A DNA stretch of 64,000 nucleotides from Polyangiaceae bacterium (GTDB lineage Bacteria; Myxococcota_A; Polyangia; Polyangiales; Polyangiaceae), in assembly GCA_020633205.1 (NCBI GenBank), contig JACKEB010000016.1, positions 341,861 through 405,860 on the forward strand, written 5' to 3'. The notes beneath the pieces are model-generated. The model did not search any database and was not told where the DNA came from. It worked only from the letters and a program-made list of their open reading frames with translations. Every line of letters starts with the position of its first letter. Within the stretch, counting starts at the first letter, position 1. This document shows positions 10,539-19,576 of the stretch, piece after piece. The position numbers and the translations under genes were made by a program.

Positions 10539-11085
10539 GCCGTAGAGAGCGCCTCTCCCCCTAAAAAATGGGGCGATTCGCGCCGACGGTGAAGTCCCGG
10601 CTGCTTTAGGGGGTGAGCCTCAACGGTTGCCACCCGGGCGTCCAACTGCCACGCGCCGGGCGTCCTCGTCCATTCGTACCCGCACTCACTGTTGCCGCAC
10701 GGCAACACCAATCAGGCAGCGGGCGAGATCGAAGGCTTTGGAATGCGGTGAACACCGCTGGTGGACGACGACTGCACCCGCTCCACTGATTCAGGGGCCG
10801 GCTCTGCCTCCACGACGGAGCATGCCTCTTCGGCCTCGATTTTCAGCAGCCCTGCCAGCAGGATGCCGAGGGCTTGGGTGGGATCGTTCGGCATGTGCGC
10901 TCCGTTATGTCCGGTTTACGGCCTGGGTGTGAACCATCTTCCCGTGACACCAGAAACCGAGAGCTTCGCGGCGAATCCCCGAAGACCAGCTCGCACCCGT
11001 GCCCACCTACAACCCTGTGGGGTGAGACAAGGGCATCACGCAGGAGTCACGTTACCCCAGCGCTGGAAGCCCTCACGGTCTCGGC
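10539..11085. other. Intergenic region with long imperfect hairpin
   Basis: The inverted repeat CCCCCTAAA (10557-10565) / TTTAGGGGG (10605-10613) extends, after one mismatch, by three more pairs. It encloses a 39-base loop and starts 12-18 bases after the TetR stop. It may be a structured terminator. The segment GCCTCTCCCCCTAAAAAA at 10551 is nearly identical to one at 1049, which also sits 12 bases after a stop codon. A possible small minus-strand gene lies at 10712-10894; the rest shows nothing recognisable. Confidence 0.4.
10712..10894 (-). CDS. Possible small protein (60 aa)
   Basis: This short frame encodes an acidic, Ala/Glu-rich peptide beginning MPNDPTQALGILLAGLLKIE. A GGAG lies about six bases upstream of the ATG, and the composition is not the Arg-rich type typical of antisense frames here. 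No family is recognised. It could be a genuine small amphipathic protein or a chance frame. Confidence 0.3.
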   Translation of the reverse strand: MPNDPTQALGILLAGLLKIEAEEACSVVEAEPAPESVERVQSSSTSGVHRIPKPSISPAA

Positions 11086-11457
11086 TCAGCTTTCGCGGCG
11101 GCTCTTGAGAGCGATCCCGAGGTCTCCGCGCATCGCGCGTCCCTTGGTGCCAATCAAAGCAGAGATGATGAGCGCGAGCCCCCAGCCAAAGAAGATGCTC
11201 ATCCCGACCGCACGGATGGACCAGACCGGAGGCTCGTAGCGCTTGATGACGTAGATCCAGGCGAAGTTCAGCACCAACTTCGCGATGCTCGCGTAGGCGC
11301 CAAGGCTGTAGGCGAACAGCTCCTTTTTTCGCCACTCGGCGAACGCCGCAGGATCGACGTGGGGGAAATCCTCCGCGCGCTGCTTCTGGATATCCAGCTT
11401 TCGCACCGTGTTCCAGATGAGGAAGAACACGGCGATGATGTCGGTGAAGTCGGCCAT
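11086..11457 (-). CDS. Small integral membrane protein
   Basis: This is a 123-residue protein with three hydrophobic stretches (about residues 3-16, 48-68 and 80-103) separated by charged loops. It ends in a basic cytoplasmic tail. No conserved motif is recognised. It lies upstream of, and in the same direction as, a neighbouring metallophosphoesterase gene run, but a 66-bp gap separates them, so co-transcription is uncertain. Confidence 0.65.
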   Translation of the reverse strand: MADFTDIIAVFFLIWNTVRKLDIQKQRAEDFPHVDPAAFAEWRKKELFAYSLGAYASIAKLVLNFAWIYVIKRYEPPVWSIRAVGMSIFFGWGLALIISALIGTKGRAMRGDLGIALKSRRES

Positions 11458-11523
11458 CTCAGAAGCGCTCCGACTATCAGGGAGCGCGGCGGACCCTAGC
11501 CCACGGCGTGGGACTGCGCCACG

Positions 11524-12276
11524 TCACTCGCGCGACTCGTAGACGTTGCGCGCTGGTAGCTCGAGCCCCGTGAGAAAGCCGCCATTCCCGCAACCTGTGT
11601 CGATACCGACGACCGCCGGGCCAGCCCACAGATCCGTGGGATCGTCGGGGGTGTAGTCACTCAGTTCCGGAGGCAGGTACTCCGTGCGCGTGTGCCCGAA
11701 CACCACCATCTTGCCGCGGTAGTTGCGGAAGAAGGCCTCGTCGCGACACCACAAGAGCGCGATGGGCGCCTTCACGTCCTTCGGGTGGAGGAACCCATCC
11801 GGTCCATGAGGCAGACCGGCGTGAACGTAGATCGCGTGGTCGTCCTCGTACCAATACGGCAGCGAGCGGAACCAATCGACGACCTCTGGGGGAAAGAAGG
11901 ACCCTGTGAGCATCGAGGCGCGCTCTTCGACCGTTGGCAACTCACCCTCTTCGGGGATCGCCCCACCGACGAAGGAACGGTACGCGGCCAGGCAGCCATT
12001 ACCCGGCGGCAACACAAATTCGTCCCAGCCGCGATCGATCACGCGCAGCCAGGCGTCTTCGTGGTTGCCGCGTAAGGCGATCACCTTGGCTGGGATGGTG
12101 CCGGGAAGATTGCGGATGTAGTCGATCACTTGGGCGGAACGAGGTCCGCGATCGATGTAGTCCCCCAGGAAGATCAGCGTGTCTTCTTCGTCCAGCGTGG
12201 GAAAACAAGAAAGCAGCTTGAACAGAGCCTGGGTGTCCCCGTGAACATCCCCAATCGCAAACGTGCGGCCGGCCAT
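11524..12276 (-). CDS. Calcineurin-like metallophosphoesterase (PrpA/ApaH type)
   Basis: This is a two-metal phosphoesterase. The family signatures appear in order: GDVHGD (residues 8-13), GDYIDRG (about 42-48) and LRGNHE (about 68-73), with distal His motifs in IYVHAG and VFGHT. At 250 residues it matches bacterial PPP-family protein phosphatases and diadenosine tetraphosphatases. The sequence cannot decide between Ser/Thr phosphatase and Ap4A hydrolase. The genome's Ser/Thr kinases make the former attractive. Confidence 0.9.
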   Translation of the reverse strand: MAGRTFAIGDVHGDTQALFKLLSCFPTLDEEDTLIFLGDYIDRGPRSAQVIDYIRNLPGTIPAKVIALRGNHEDAWLRVIDRGWDEFVLPPGNGCLAAYRSFVGGAIPEEGELPTVEERASMLTGSFFPPEVVDWFRSLPYWYEDDHAIYVHAGLPHGPDGFLHPKDVKAPIALLWCRDEAFFRNYRGKMVVFGHTRTEYLPPELSDYTPDDPTDLWAGPAVVGIDTGCGNGGFLTGLELPARNVYESRE

Positions 12277-12319
12277 CTCCCTATCCTGTCAGCACCTGGT
12301 TGAGCTGGGAACCCGGTTT

Positions 12320-13741
12320 TCATTGGCCTTTGCCCTTTCGGCGCAAGTCGTCGACTCGGCGCCACGTCGCGGTCTCGAAACTCTCCTCGTAGCCGGGGGC
12401 CGAGTACACGAACAGTGCAGGTAACCAGCTGATTCGCTCAAGGGCTCCGCCGCTTTGCCCGTGGACCACCCGATAAGCGCGATCCGAGCAGCGGAGCTGA
12501 CCAGACAGCAGCAGCTCGCCCCAACTGGACACGCCGTCAAGGACCCGCAGCAGGCCCCCGAGGCTGACTGCCACGAGTTGATCGTAGCTTGGGTCGATCC
12601 CGGGCTGGAGACTCCAGGAACCCACGGTCAGCAACAGAGTCCAGGACGCCGCCGAGCGCGCGCAAGCCTCACCGACGCTTCCGTACGGTTTGTCTCCGCT
12701 GCGGAGATCCAGACACAGTGCGACCGGAAGCGAGTTCTGCCCCTCGCCTGAAAGCCTGCTGAGCTGGGGACCTAGCTCGTTTTCGAGCCAGTTTCGGATC
12801 CGCGCCACAGCATCTCCAGACGGACACGGCCACGGGTCGCGTAGCGGAGCGACCTCGAATGGGACAAAAGTCGGCAGTTCGCCACCGTCGACGGCACGCA
12901 CATAAGGGCTCTTGCCGGGCCACCGCTGGGTCACGCCCCGCTCCACCGTCAGCGTGTCGCCCACGTTCAAGTCCAGCAGCCGAGCGTTGGGCGACAGCGC
13001 GCTGAGGTCGCGGGCAAACTGCGCGCGGGTGACCGGAAACGCGTTACTGGCGAGGGCATCGTTGGGAGCGAGGGGCACGACCGAGACCGCCGCGGGGGCG
13101 AAGCACGTGGGCTCGCTCGCCAGGACCGCCAGACCTTGAAGCAGCTCCGCATAGGTCCCGCGCGGAAAGCCAATACGGCCAGCAAGTTGCGCCGAGACCT
13201 CGAGCACCGGACACCAACGGGCCAGATGTAGGTTCACCCCCTGCCCCGCAGCACCTCGCAGCACCTCGAGCGTACGTTCAGCTTGATTCGCGCTGCCAAG
13301 CACCGAGTCGACGTGATTCCACACCACACCGTCGGCGCTCGACACGGCAACTCCCCACTCCACGCACGTCCCATAAGAGGGAGTGGTCGTTAGCGTGCCC
13401 CCGCACAGCTCCACCTGTTCCCACAACCCGAGCACGCGCACCTGGACAAAGCTAAGTCGTCGGCAGACCGCAGCGACCAGCTCGTCTGACGTGAGGACCA
13501 CACACTCAGGGTCAATCGCCGCGAGCCACGCCAAGCTATCCACGTCGAAATGATCGGGATGGCGATGGGAGACCACGACGAAATCCGGCCGAAGCAGCTC
13601 GCAGGCGAGTTCCCGACGTGGGCTCACCGAGGACAGTCCGTCGTCGTGCACGTCGTGCAGCAACGGATCGAACAGCACCCGCGTTCCTTCCTCCCCGAGT
13701 TCGAGGAGCCACATGGCGTGCCCGAGGTAGTGCCAGCGCAT
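12320..13741 (-). CDS. MBL-fold metallo-hydrolase
   Basis: The N-terminal half carries the metallo-beta-lactamase motif HRHPDHFD (SHRHPDH, HxHxDH-type with Arg at the second position). It is preceded by a WLLELGEEGTRVLFDP strand pattern like UlaG-type enzymes. The C-terminal ~250 residues are not recognised and could be a substrate-specific or SCP2-like domain. Start ATG 13741 is chosen; GTG 13756 in the same frame is an alternative. The gene is divergent from the peptidoglycan-binding gene at 13815, with about 75 bp between starts. Confidence 0.8.
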   Translation of the reverse strand: MRWHYLGHAMWLLELGEEGTRVLFDPLLHDVHDDGLSSVSPRRELACELLRPDFVVVSHRHPDHFDVDSLAWLAAIDPECVVLTSDELVAAVCRRLSFVQVRVLGLWEQVELCGGTLTTTPSYGTCVEWGVAVSSADGVVWNHVDSVLGSANQAERTLEVLRGAAGQGVNLHLARWCPVLEVSAQLAGRIGFPRGTYAELLQGLAVLASEPTCFAPAAVSVVPLAPNDALASNAFPVTRAQFARDLSALSPNARLLDLNVGDTLTVERGVTQRWPGKSPYVRAVDGGELPTFVPFEVAPLRDPWPCPSGDAVARIRNWLENELGPQLSRLSGEGQNSLPVALCLDLRSGDKPYGSVGEACARSAASWTLLLTVGSWSLQPGIDPSYDQLVAVSLGGLLRVLDGVSSWGELLLSGQLRCSDRAYRVVHGQSGGALERISWLPALFVYSAPGYEESFETATWRRVDDLRRKGKGQ

Positions 13742-13814
13742 CCGGGCGAGTATCACAGATGGTCGGCGCGCCAGACCAGCACACGCGCGCCGCGTTTCAG
13801 GCTAACCTGGGGTC

Positions 13815-14795
13815 GTGAAGCGAGTGTTCCTCACGCAAAATGGAGAGCTCTCGGAAGAAGTCGTCCGGAGTGCTGCTGTCAGCCTCGCTAGCTACCTCGT
13901 TGGTGGAGAGCACGGACTGACGAAGCACCGCGACCCTCACGGGTGCTTCAAGCGCGTAGTGGAAGGCCGCGAGGACTACCCAGGCTACCTCACCTGCGAA
14001 GACCTGCATGGCGCTTGGCTTTGGCTGCTGTGCGGTGACCACAGGTATTCTGGCCCCGCGATGCGCGAAGCGATGGAGTTCTTCAATCGCATGGAGGCGT
14101 GGGGTTGGAACCCAAGCGAGACGATCCCGAAGCTCAGACGCCACGCAGGCTTCGCCTGGAAGGAGTACCTCGCGGATACACCCTGGGACATCAAGCCAGG
14201 AGACGTGATCCAAGTCAGCGGCCGACGGGGTGCGCATACGCTGACGGTGCTCGGCGTCACTCGTGAGGGGGACGCTCCGACATCGATCGATCACGCGGAC
14301 TACGGTCATTTCAGCGACGCCGACCGGGACGCCGAAGTACCTGTGAGCCACACGGCGCGTGTTTACCGCGGGGATACGATTTCCCGCAGCGAGCGCGGCT
14401 ACTGCCTAGCCGGCCTACCCATCCTTGGGCGCCTGGACACCTGGGCGTTGATCCGTCAACTGCAACACGTCCAAGCGCTCAAGCCGGCGGTCGTCCCCGA
14501 CAACTTTGACGGGGGGCAGGTCGAACGCGGGAACGAGCCCCTCGTCTCCGCCGTGCTGCCACGCATTCTGCGCATCGGCTCTCGGGGAGACGACGTGCGC
14601 GGCTGGCAGCGCATCTTGAACCTGCCGCCAACCGGTGACTTCGACCATCAAACGGAAAAGGCGACCCGAAGCTGGCAACGTGACCGCGGCCTGTTGGACG
14701 ATGGCGTCGTCGGCCCCGCGACACGAGCAGCCGCACGCAAGGACACCCGCCCCGGCGGCTTCAAAGCCGCAAAACCGATCAAGGACTCCGACTGA
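13815..14795 (+). CDS. Peptidoglycan-binding-domain protein
   Basis: The 326-residue protein lacks a signal peptide. The N-terminal ~220 residues contain Cys and His residues (CEDLHGAWLWLLCGDH; a segment WDIKPGDVIQVSG followed by AHTLTVLG) consistent with a CHAP/NlpC-like papain fold. I cannot confirm the catalytic triad. The C-terminal segment (about 250-310, LRIGSRGDDVRGWQRIL and GVVGPATRAA) is a PG_binding_1 domain. The combination suggests cell-wall hydrolysis or a toxin-like enzyme. Start is GTG at 13815. Confidence 0.75.
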   Translation: MKRVFLTQNGELSEEVVRSAAVSLASYLVGGEHGLTKHRDPHGCFKRVVEGREDYPGYLTCEDLHGAWLWLLCGDHRYSGPAMREAMEFFNRMEAWGWNPSETIPKLRRHAGFAWKEYLADTPWDIKPGDVIQVSGRRGAHTLTVLGVTREGDAPTSIDHADYGHFSDADRDAEVPVSHTARVYRGDTISRSERGYCLAGLPILGRLDTWALIRQLQHVQALKPAVVPDNFDGGQVERGNEPLVSAVLPRILRIGSRGDDVRGWQRILNLPPTGDFDHQTEKATRSWQRDRGLLDDGVVGPATRAAARKDTRPGGFKAAKPIKDSD

Positions 14796-14813
14796 CTCGT
14801 GGGGGACACTGGG

Positions 14814-15557
14814 ATGGCCCTCACTTCCAAATCACCGGTCTTTTGGTTACCTCTCGCTGGCTTCTTGGGTTTGGGGGGTTGGGTCCTCTTGCGAGACGAC
14901 GCGCCTGACGCGCCTGACGCAAAGCTCCTCGCGTCCGCGGCAGCGGGAGCGCCGAACCTGCCCGATGAAGCCAGCTCCGCGGAGGCCGAGCCAACACCAA
15001 CGGCTCCTTCGAGCAGGGACATCCCGTCACCTGCTCCCAGCGAGAGTGCCCCAGCGAATGCGCAGATCCCAGAAGCCATCGCTCAGGCAGCCGCTGCGGA
15101 GGCGTACCGCACCGAAGACAACTGGGAAGCCAAGGCTCAGTCGCAAGTCTGCTTGAGGCTGAACCCGCGCAACCTCGCGTGCTCTCGCACGCTGCGCCTC
15201 GCCTGCGGGCGCATGGGAGACTTCGTGTGTGAACGCGCCGAGGTCGACGAGTGCCTGGAGCGCGACCCCAAAGACTACGAGTGCTTGGTTGAGCGCGCGA
15301 AGCTCAACACCATCAAGTTGCGCTTCAAGGACGCGGAACGAGATCTAGCTGAGCTGCGCAAGCAGCAACCGAACGGCATCTGGACGATCCTCACGGAAGC
15401 AGCCATCCACGAAGCCAAGGGCGAGCTGCCCCAGGCCCTGGAGGGCTACCGCAAGGCCTGCGACGAAGGCCAAGAGTCCGCCTGCATCGCCTCGAACCGC
15501 CTCGACACCAAGCTCCACAAGAAGCCCGCGCCCAGCGCGAGCGTCCGCAAGCCGTAG
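14814..15557 (+). CDS. Membrane-anchored TPR-like protein
   Basis: One N-terminal hydrophobic segment (VFWLPLAGFLGLGGWVLL) is followed by a Pro/Ala/Ser linker. The Cys-rich helical domain (about 100-235) has tetratricopeptide-like helices, including RFKDAERDLAEL and GELPQALEGYRKACDEG. The ATG at 14814 has a GGGGGA about seven bases upstream and is preferred over GTG 14799. A periplasmic protein-interaction role is likely, with no specific partner. Its stop is five bases before the start of the selC-unit array. Confidence 0.7.
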   Translation: MALTSKSPVFWLPLAGFLGLGGWVLLRDDAPDAPDAKLLASAAAGAPNLPDEASSAEAEPTPTAPSSRDIPSPAPSESAPANAQIPEAIAQAAAAEAYRTEDNWEAKAQSQVCLRLNPRNLACSRTLRLACGRMGDFVCERAEVDECLERDPKDYECLVERAKLNTIKLRFKDAERDLAELRKQQPNGIWTILTEAAIHEAKGELPQALEGYRKACDEGQESACIASNRLDTKLHKKPAPSASVRKP

Positions 15558-15562
15558 ACGCA

Positions 15563-15591
15563 AGCTGCCTGCCTATGGCAGCCTAGGAGGC
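15563..15591 (+). repeat. selC-array spacer copy 1
   Basis: A short spacer precedes each selC unit. Its core contains CTGCC/GGCAG arms around TAT and ends CTAGGAGGC. Copies lie here, at 15775-15799 and at 34672-34696. This copy has an extra GCCT. The other two are identical at 25 bases. Confidence 0.85.
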
Positions 15592-15774
15592 GGAAGCGCG
15601 AGGCTAGCTGGCGCGGCTCCCGGTCTTCGCTGCCACCCCGGATTTTGGCGGTGTAAGGCGTCGCACGACGTCTTAGGTGGGTGGCACGCCTGCGGCTTGC
15701 GCTGCTGGCACTTGCCTCGACTTCGCGCCCGCGCAGGCGCGAACAGAAAGGGAGCGATTCCCATGCGCTTCCGC
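15592..15774 (+). pseudogene. selC-like unit 1 (tRNA-Sec interrupted twice)
   Basis: Bases 15592-15628 match the 5' half of the intact selC, through the anticodon-loop CTTC. A 20-base segment (15629-15648) replaces the five bases that complete the anticodon. The match then resumes (15649-15682, including the whole long variable arm). It is broken again in the T arm by 72 bases before the 3' acceptor half returns (15755-15773). The UCA anticodon is lost. The anticodon insert contains TGCCACCC (15631-15638), complementary to GGGTGGCA (15679-15686), so the variable arm could be capped by a new stem. Confidence 0.8.
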
Positions 15775-15799
15775 AGCTGCCTATGGCAGCCTAGGAGGC
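15775..15799 (+). repeat. selC-array spacer copy 2
   Basis: The spacer is identical to that at 34672-34696. It is followed by GGAA (15800-15803), the first four bases of selC unit 2, before the island begins. Confidence 0.85.
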
Positions 15800-15803
15800 G
15801 GAA

Positions 15804-18179
15804 CGTGGGGCGTGTCTCGCCCGCGACGCAGACGGGCGCCTGCAGGTGGTAGCTGTTCACCTTGAGGTCAGGACGCCCGCGCTCCTCGGTCTCGCCTCGG
15901 TACAGGCGGCGCAGGTAGCGGTGCAGGGTGTTCAGCCGCTGGCGCTGCATGTCGTAGGGCTTGTACTCGTCGATGAAGACGGGCACCGAGCGCGTCGACG
16001 TGAGGAGCTTGAGGAGCGCGAACTCGGTCTCCGTCGCGGAGTACGGCTCGGCGTCGCGGATGCCGAAGAGCGGCCACATGATGTCGATGCAGAGGCTCGA
16101 CTTGCCCGAGCCCTGCGTGCCCCAGACGAAGAGCGTCGGGAACGTGCCGACCCTCTCCATGAAGCGCGGCTTCATCGGCGTGGCGAAGAACCAGCCGATG
16201 ACGGGCAGCATCACCTCGGGCCGGTTCACCTGCGGCAGGCAGCGAAAGACCGTCGCCGCGACCTCGAGGAACGTGTCCTCGTCGACCTTCACGTAGGCGA
16301 TGCGCTTGTCGAGCGAGGCGCCGCTCGGGACGTACATCACGGGTGACGGTTCCATGAAGCCCTCCTTCCCGATGGCGCAGTTCGGCCCGAGCCAGACGTG
16401 GTGCTCGCCCTTCTTGTAGTCGCCGAGCATGTTGGAGCCCGGACGACGCGGGATGTCCCGGCGCGCGAGCACCCGCAGGAGCCCCTGGACGTTGTTGTCG
16501 CTGCCGGTCCACTGGAGGTCGGCGGACGGGAGCTGGCGAATGAGGTCGCGCTTGCTGTGAAACGCGGTGAGCGGGAGGCGCAGCCCCGGCACCTTGCCGT
16601 GCTTGTCGGTGAGCGCGTCGCCGAAGATCATCTCGCCGTCCTCGGTGAGGACGCGCATCGTCGGCTCGATGGTGAACGACGAGATGACCTTCGACTCGCC
16701 GCGCGCGGTCATGCAGTAGTAGCAGGACGCGTCCTCGAAGATCGCGCCCTCCATGTCCTCGTCGCTGCTCTCGGGATCGGTGCCCTCGCCGTCCTCGCGC
16801 GCGGGCGTGGTGGCTGCCTTGGCGACCGCTTTGCGCAGGTCCTTGGCCTTCAGCCCGAAGCGTTTCTCGACGGCGCCGAGGTACTTCGACTGCACCGACG
16901 GGTCGCGGTGCGCGATGGCGTCGAGGATGGGCTTGAGCCGGTACTCCAGCTCGCGCGCGGGCGTGTCGGCGGGCACGGCCTCGATCGCCTTCTCGATGTC
17001 GAAGACGACGTCGTAGAGGTCGCAGCGTGCGGTCGGCTCGACGTTCACCTTGCAGAAGCCGATCTTCTGGAGCGAGTGGCACGGCGGCGCGATGGAGCCG
17101 TCGGCGCGCGCGGTGGCGAGCACCTTCTCGTGGGCCTTCGCGACGTAGCGAACGCCGTCGCGACCGCGCAGCTTGCCCAAGCCCCGGCGGTCGTACTCGA
17201 TCACCAGCTCGGTGATCTCATCGAGCCCGAGCCCCTTGTGCGCGAAGAAGCGCACCATGTCGAAGATGGCGACGCTGCGGTCCTCGGCGCCGTGGTCCCA
17301 GAGCCGCTGGATGGGGCCGCACATCTCGACCGGGTGTTCCCAGTCGTACTCGCCCTCGGGCGTTCGGTTCGCCTTCGTGGTGCCGGGCGCGGCCACGTTG
17401 CCTACGATCGGGAGCGAGACGCGCGGGGCGGCGACCGGCAGCGTCGGCTCGGGCTCGACGTCGAGGCGTGCGAGGAGCTTGTCGTCTTCGCTGCGGTCGA
17501 AGCCGGAAAGCGCAGCGCTCACGCGGTGCGGGCGGTCGCCCTTGCCGTCGCCCTTGTGGCTGACGGTGCCGATCACCTTGATGATGCGCGCGACGTCGTG
17601 GATCGAGTCGACGTGGACCGCGTCGGTCTGCGCGCGCTCGCGCACCTTCGTCTCGAAGGCCTTGAGCCCGGCTTGGAGCCGCTCACGGCGCTCGCCCTCG
17701 AGCGCGGTCGCCGGCAGCGCGAACCAGAGCTGCGCGCCGTTGCCGCTCATCATGAGGCGCGGGCGCACGAGCCCCTCGGACTCGCACCACGCGCTCGCCT
17801 CGTTCGCGGCGGCCATTGCCAGGGCGAGCTCGGCGTCGGTGCTGGCAGTGTCCTTCGGGCGCACCGGGTCGAGGTCGATGACCGTGGCGGTGATGACCTC
17901 GATGTCCTTGCGACCGGCGCCGGTCTTGAGCGGACGCACGACGTTCGGGGCCGCGTCGAAGAGGCGGCATGGGCGCGGCTGGATGCCGACGTAGACGTTG
18001 CCCGCCGCGTTGGTGCGCACGCACTCGCGGACGAAGGCCTCCTCGTCGTCGAAGAAGCCGATGCCGATGATGCCGCCCGCGGGACGGATGACGCGCACCT
18101 CCGAGACGCCGTGCGCGCGATGGGCGAGCCAGCGCCAGGTGGCGCGGATGGTGCTCTCGTCGGGGCCGAGCGCGCTCAT
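15804..18179 (-). pseudogene. AEP primase-helicase, C-terminally truncated at island edge
   Basis: Residues 1-~260 look like an archaeo-eukaryotic primase: the DxD motif IDLDP (101-105), SGNGAQLWF (145-153) and HDVARIIKVIGTVSHKG (~195-211). A Cys/His cluster (CHSLQKIGFC, later C) around residue 370 may bind zinc. The helicase part has Walker A GTQGSGKSS (about 687-695) and Walker B VPVFIDEY (~733-740). The native sequence stops at residue 792 at the island edge. The open frame continues for 76 residues through selC repeat sequence to 15573. The C-terminal ATPase portion is missing, so activity is doubtful. The start ATG overlaps the upstream stop (ATGA). Confidence 0.8.
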
Positions 18180-19576
18180 GCGGCTCCCTGGCGCGTGCCG
18201 AGCTTCGACGCTGGCACGCCGAGCACCTCGGCGTAGAGCTTCCGGCGCTCGAGGTGGTGGCGCCGCAGGAGCGGCACCTTGCGGTCGACGAAGTCGAACA
18301 GGGCGGCGTCGGTCTTCTCGGCGTGCGGGCGCATGAGCCTTCCGAGGCGCTGCACGGTGCGACCCCGCGCGCGACCGGGGTACGCGAGGAACACGCGCGA
18401 GAGGCGTGGCAGATCGAGGCCCTCGTCGGCGAGGCTGGTGGCGACGATGACCGCCAGCTCGCCGGCGCGGGCACGATCGAGCAGCTCCTTGCGGACGGCG
18501 CGCTTGACCTCCCCGGTGAGCACCGCCGCCGAGACGCCCTCGGCTTCGATGGCGGCGGCGAGCGTGTGGCAGTGGTCGATGCGGCCGGAGAGCACGAGGC
18601 AGACGTGGCCGGCCTGGGCTTCGCGAGCGACGTGCTCGACGATGAGCGCGTTGCGCGCGGGATCGCTCGCGACGGCGGACAGCATCGGCGCGTAGTCCTC
18701 GGCGCCGGTGTAGAGGTACGTGAAGTCCGTCTCGACGCTGTGGATGTCGGGCACCGTGAGGACGCCCGCCGCGACCAGCTCGTCGTGCGTGACGGTGACG
18801 AGCGGCGCGCCCAGGAACAGGTCGAGCAGCGCGGTCAGCCCATCTTCGCGCTCGGGCGTCGCGGTGAGCCCGAGACGGTAGCGCGCGGGGCAGCGGTCGA
18901 CGACCGAATGGAACGTGCTCGCAGCGACGTGGTGGGCCTCGTCGAGGATGAGCAGGCCGAAGCCGCCGAGGAACGCGTCGAGCTTCGACGGCTCGCAGCG
19001 CACCAGCGCCTGGATGACGGCCACGGTCACGGGAGCGGGGCGCTCCTCGCCATCACCGATCAGCCCGGCGTCGAGGCCGACCTTGTCCTTCAGCTCCCCG
19101 AGCCACTGCTCGGCGAGGTCGAGGGTGTGGACGAGGATGAGCGTCGGCGTGCGCAGCTTGGCGATCGCCCCCATGCCCACGCGCGTCTTGCCGCCGCCGC
19201 ACGGGATGACGACCGTGCCCTGCGTGACCTTCACGAGCTTGTCGACGGCGTTCGATTGGTAGTCGCGGAGGGCGAGCGCGGGTACATCGAGCGTCACCTC
19301 GGGCAACACGCGTGCGTCGTCGCAGGCGACGATGAGCCCGTCTTGCGCGGCCGCGCGCCTGAGCACGTGGATGGCGCCGCGCGGGAGGCGTAGCTCGCCG
19401 CCCACCTGCTCGACGAAGCACACCGTCTCGAGCTCGGCGCCGGGGTTTAGCCCGAGGCGCAGGCGATCGAGGAAGGCGGGGTTCGGGAACGACAGCATCC
19501 GGCACAGGCGCTCGACGACCTTCGGTGGCACCTCCCGGGCGTCGAGCGTCAGCGCCGCATCAACTCGCGCGCGCAT
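18176..19576 (-). CDS. XPB/SSL2-like SF2 helicase
   Basis: This is a DNA-dependent ATPase of helicase superfamily 2. Motifs in order: Q-like LRDYQSNAV (103-111), Walker A IPCGGGKT (124-131), DEAH (212-215), TAT (238-240), motif V ATSLADEGLDLP (379-390) and motif VI QRLGRLMRP (409-417). This is the compact bacterial XPB-type arrangement, related to RadD and phage SSL2 helicases. The N-terminal ~95 residues form a small accessory domain. It sits between the DinG-like helicase and the primase and overlaps both, so it is probably part of the island's replication or strand-opening machinery. Confidence 0.9.
   Translation of the reverse strand: MRARVDAALTLDAREVPPKVVERLCRMLSFPNPAFLDRLRLGLNPGAELETVCFVEQVGGELRLPRGAIHVLRRAAAQDGLIVACDDARVLPEVTLDVPALALRDYQSNAVDKLVKVTQGTVVIPCGGGKTRVGMGAIAKLRTPTLILVHTLDLAEQWLGELKDKVGLDAGLIGDGEERPAPVTVAVIQALVRCEPSKLDAFLGGFGLLILDEAHHVAASTFHSVVDRCPARYRLGLTATPEREDGLTALLDLFLGAPLVTVTHDELVAAGVLTVPDIHSVETDFTYLYTGAEDYAPMLSAVASDPARNALIVEHVAREAQAGHVCLVLSGRIDHCHTLAAAIEAEGVSAAVLTGEVKRAVRKELLDRARAGELAVIVATSLADEGLDLPRLSRVFLAYPGRARGRTVQRLGRLMRPHAEKTDAALFDFVDRKVPLLRRHHLERRKLYAEVLGVPASKLGTRQGAA

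Noticed and set aside
10874..11239. 121-residue plus-strand frame over the small membrane protein
   Set aside because: It is antisense to a protein with clear hydrophobic helices and lacks a ribosome site.
15592..15774. Unit 1 as a second functional tRNA-Sec
   Set aside because: The anticodon triplet is lost and the T arm is interrupted by 72 bases. No splicing signal is known that would restore it.
15573..15803. 76-residue C-terminal extension of the primase through the selC repeats
   Set aside because: The sequence matches the repeat units rather than a protein domain and is explained by readthrough into selC unit 1.
16398..18236. A 612-residue open frame opposite the primase gene
   Set aside because: It lies antisense to a gene with clear AEP motifs and has the charge-biased composition of GC-driven shadow frames.
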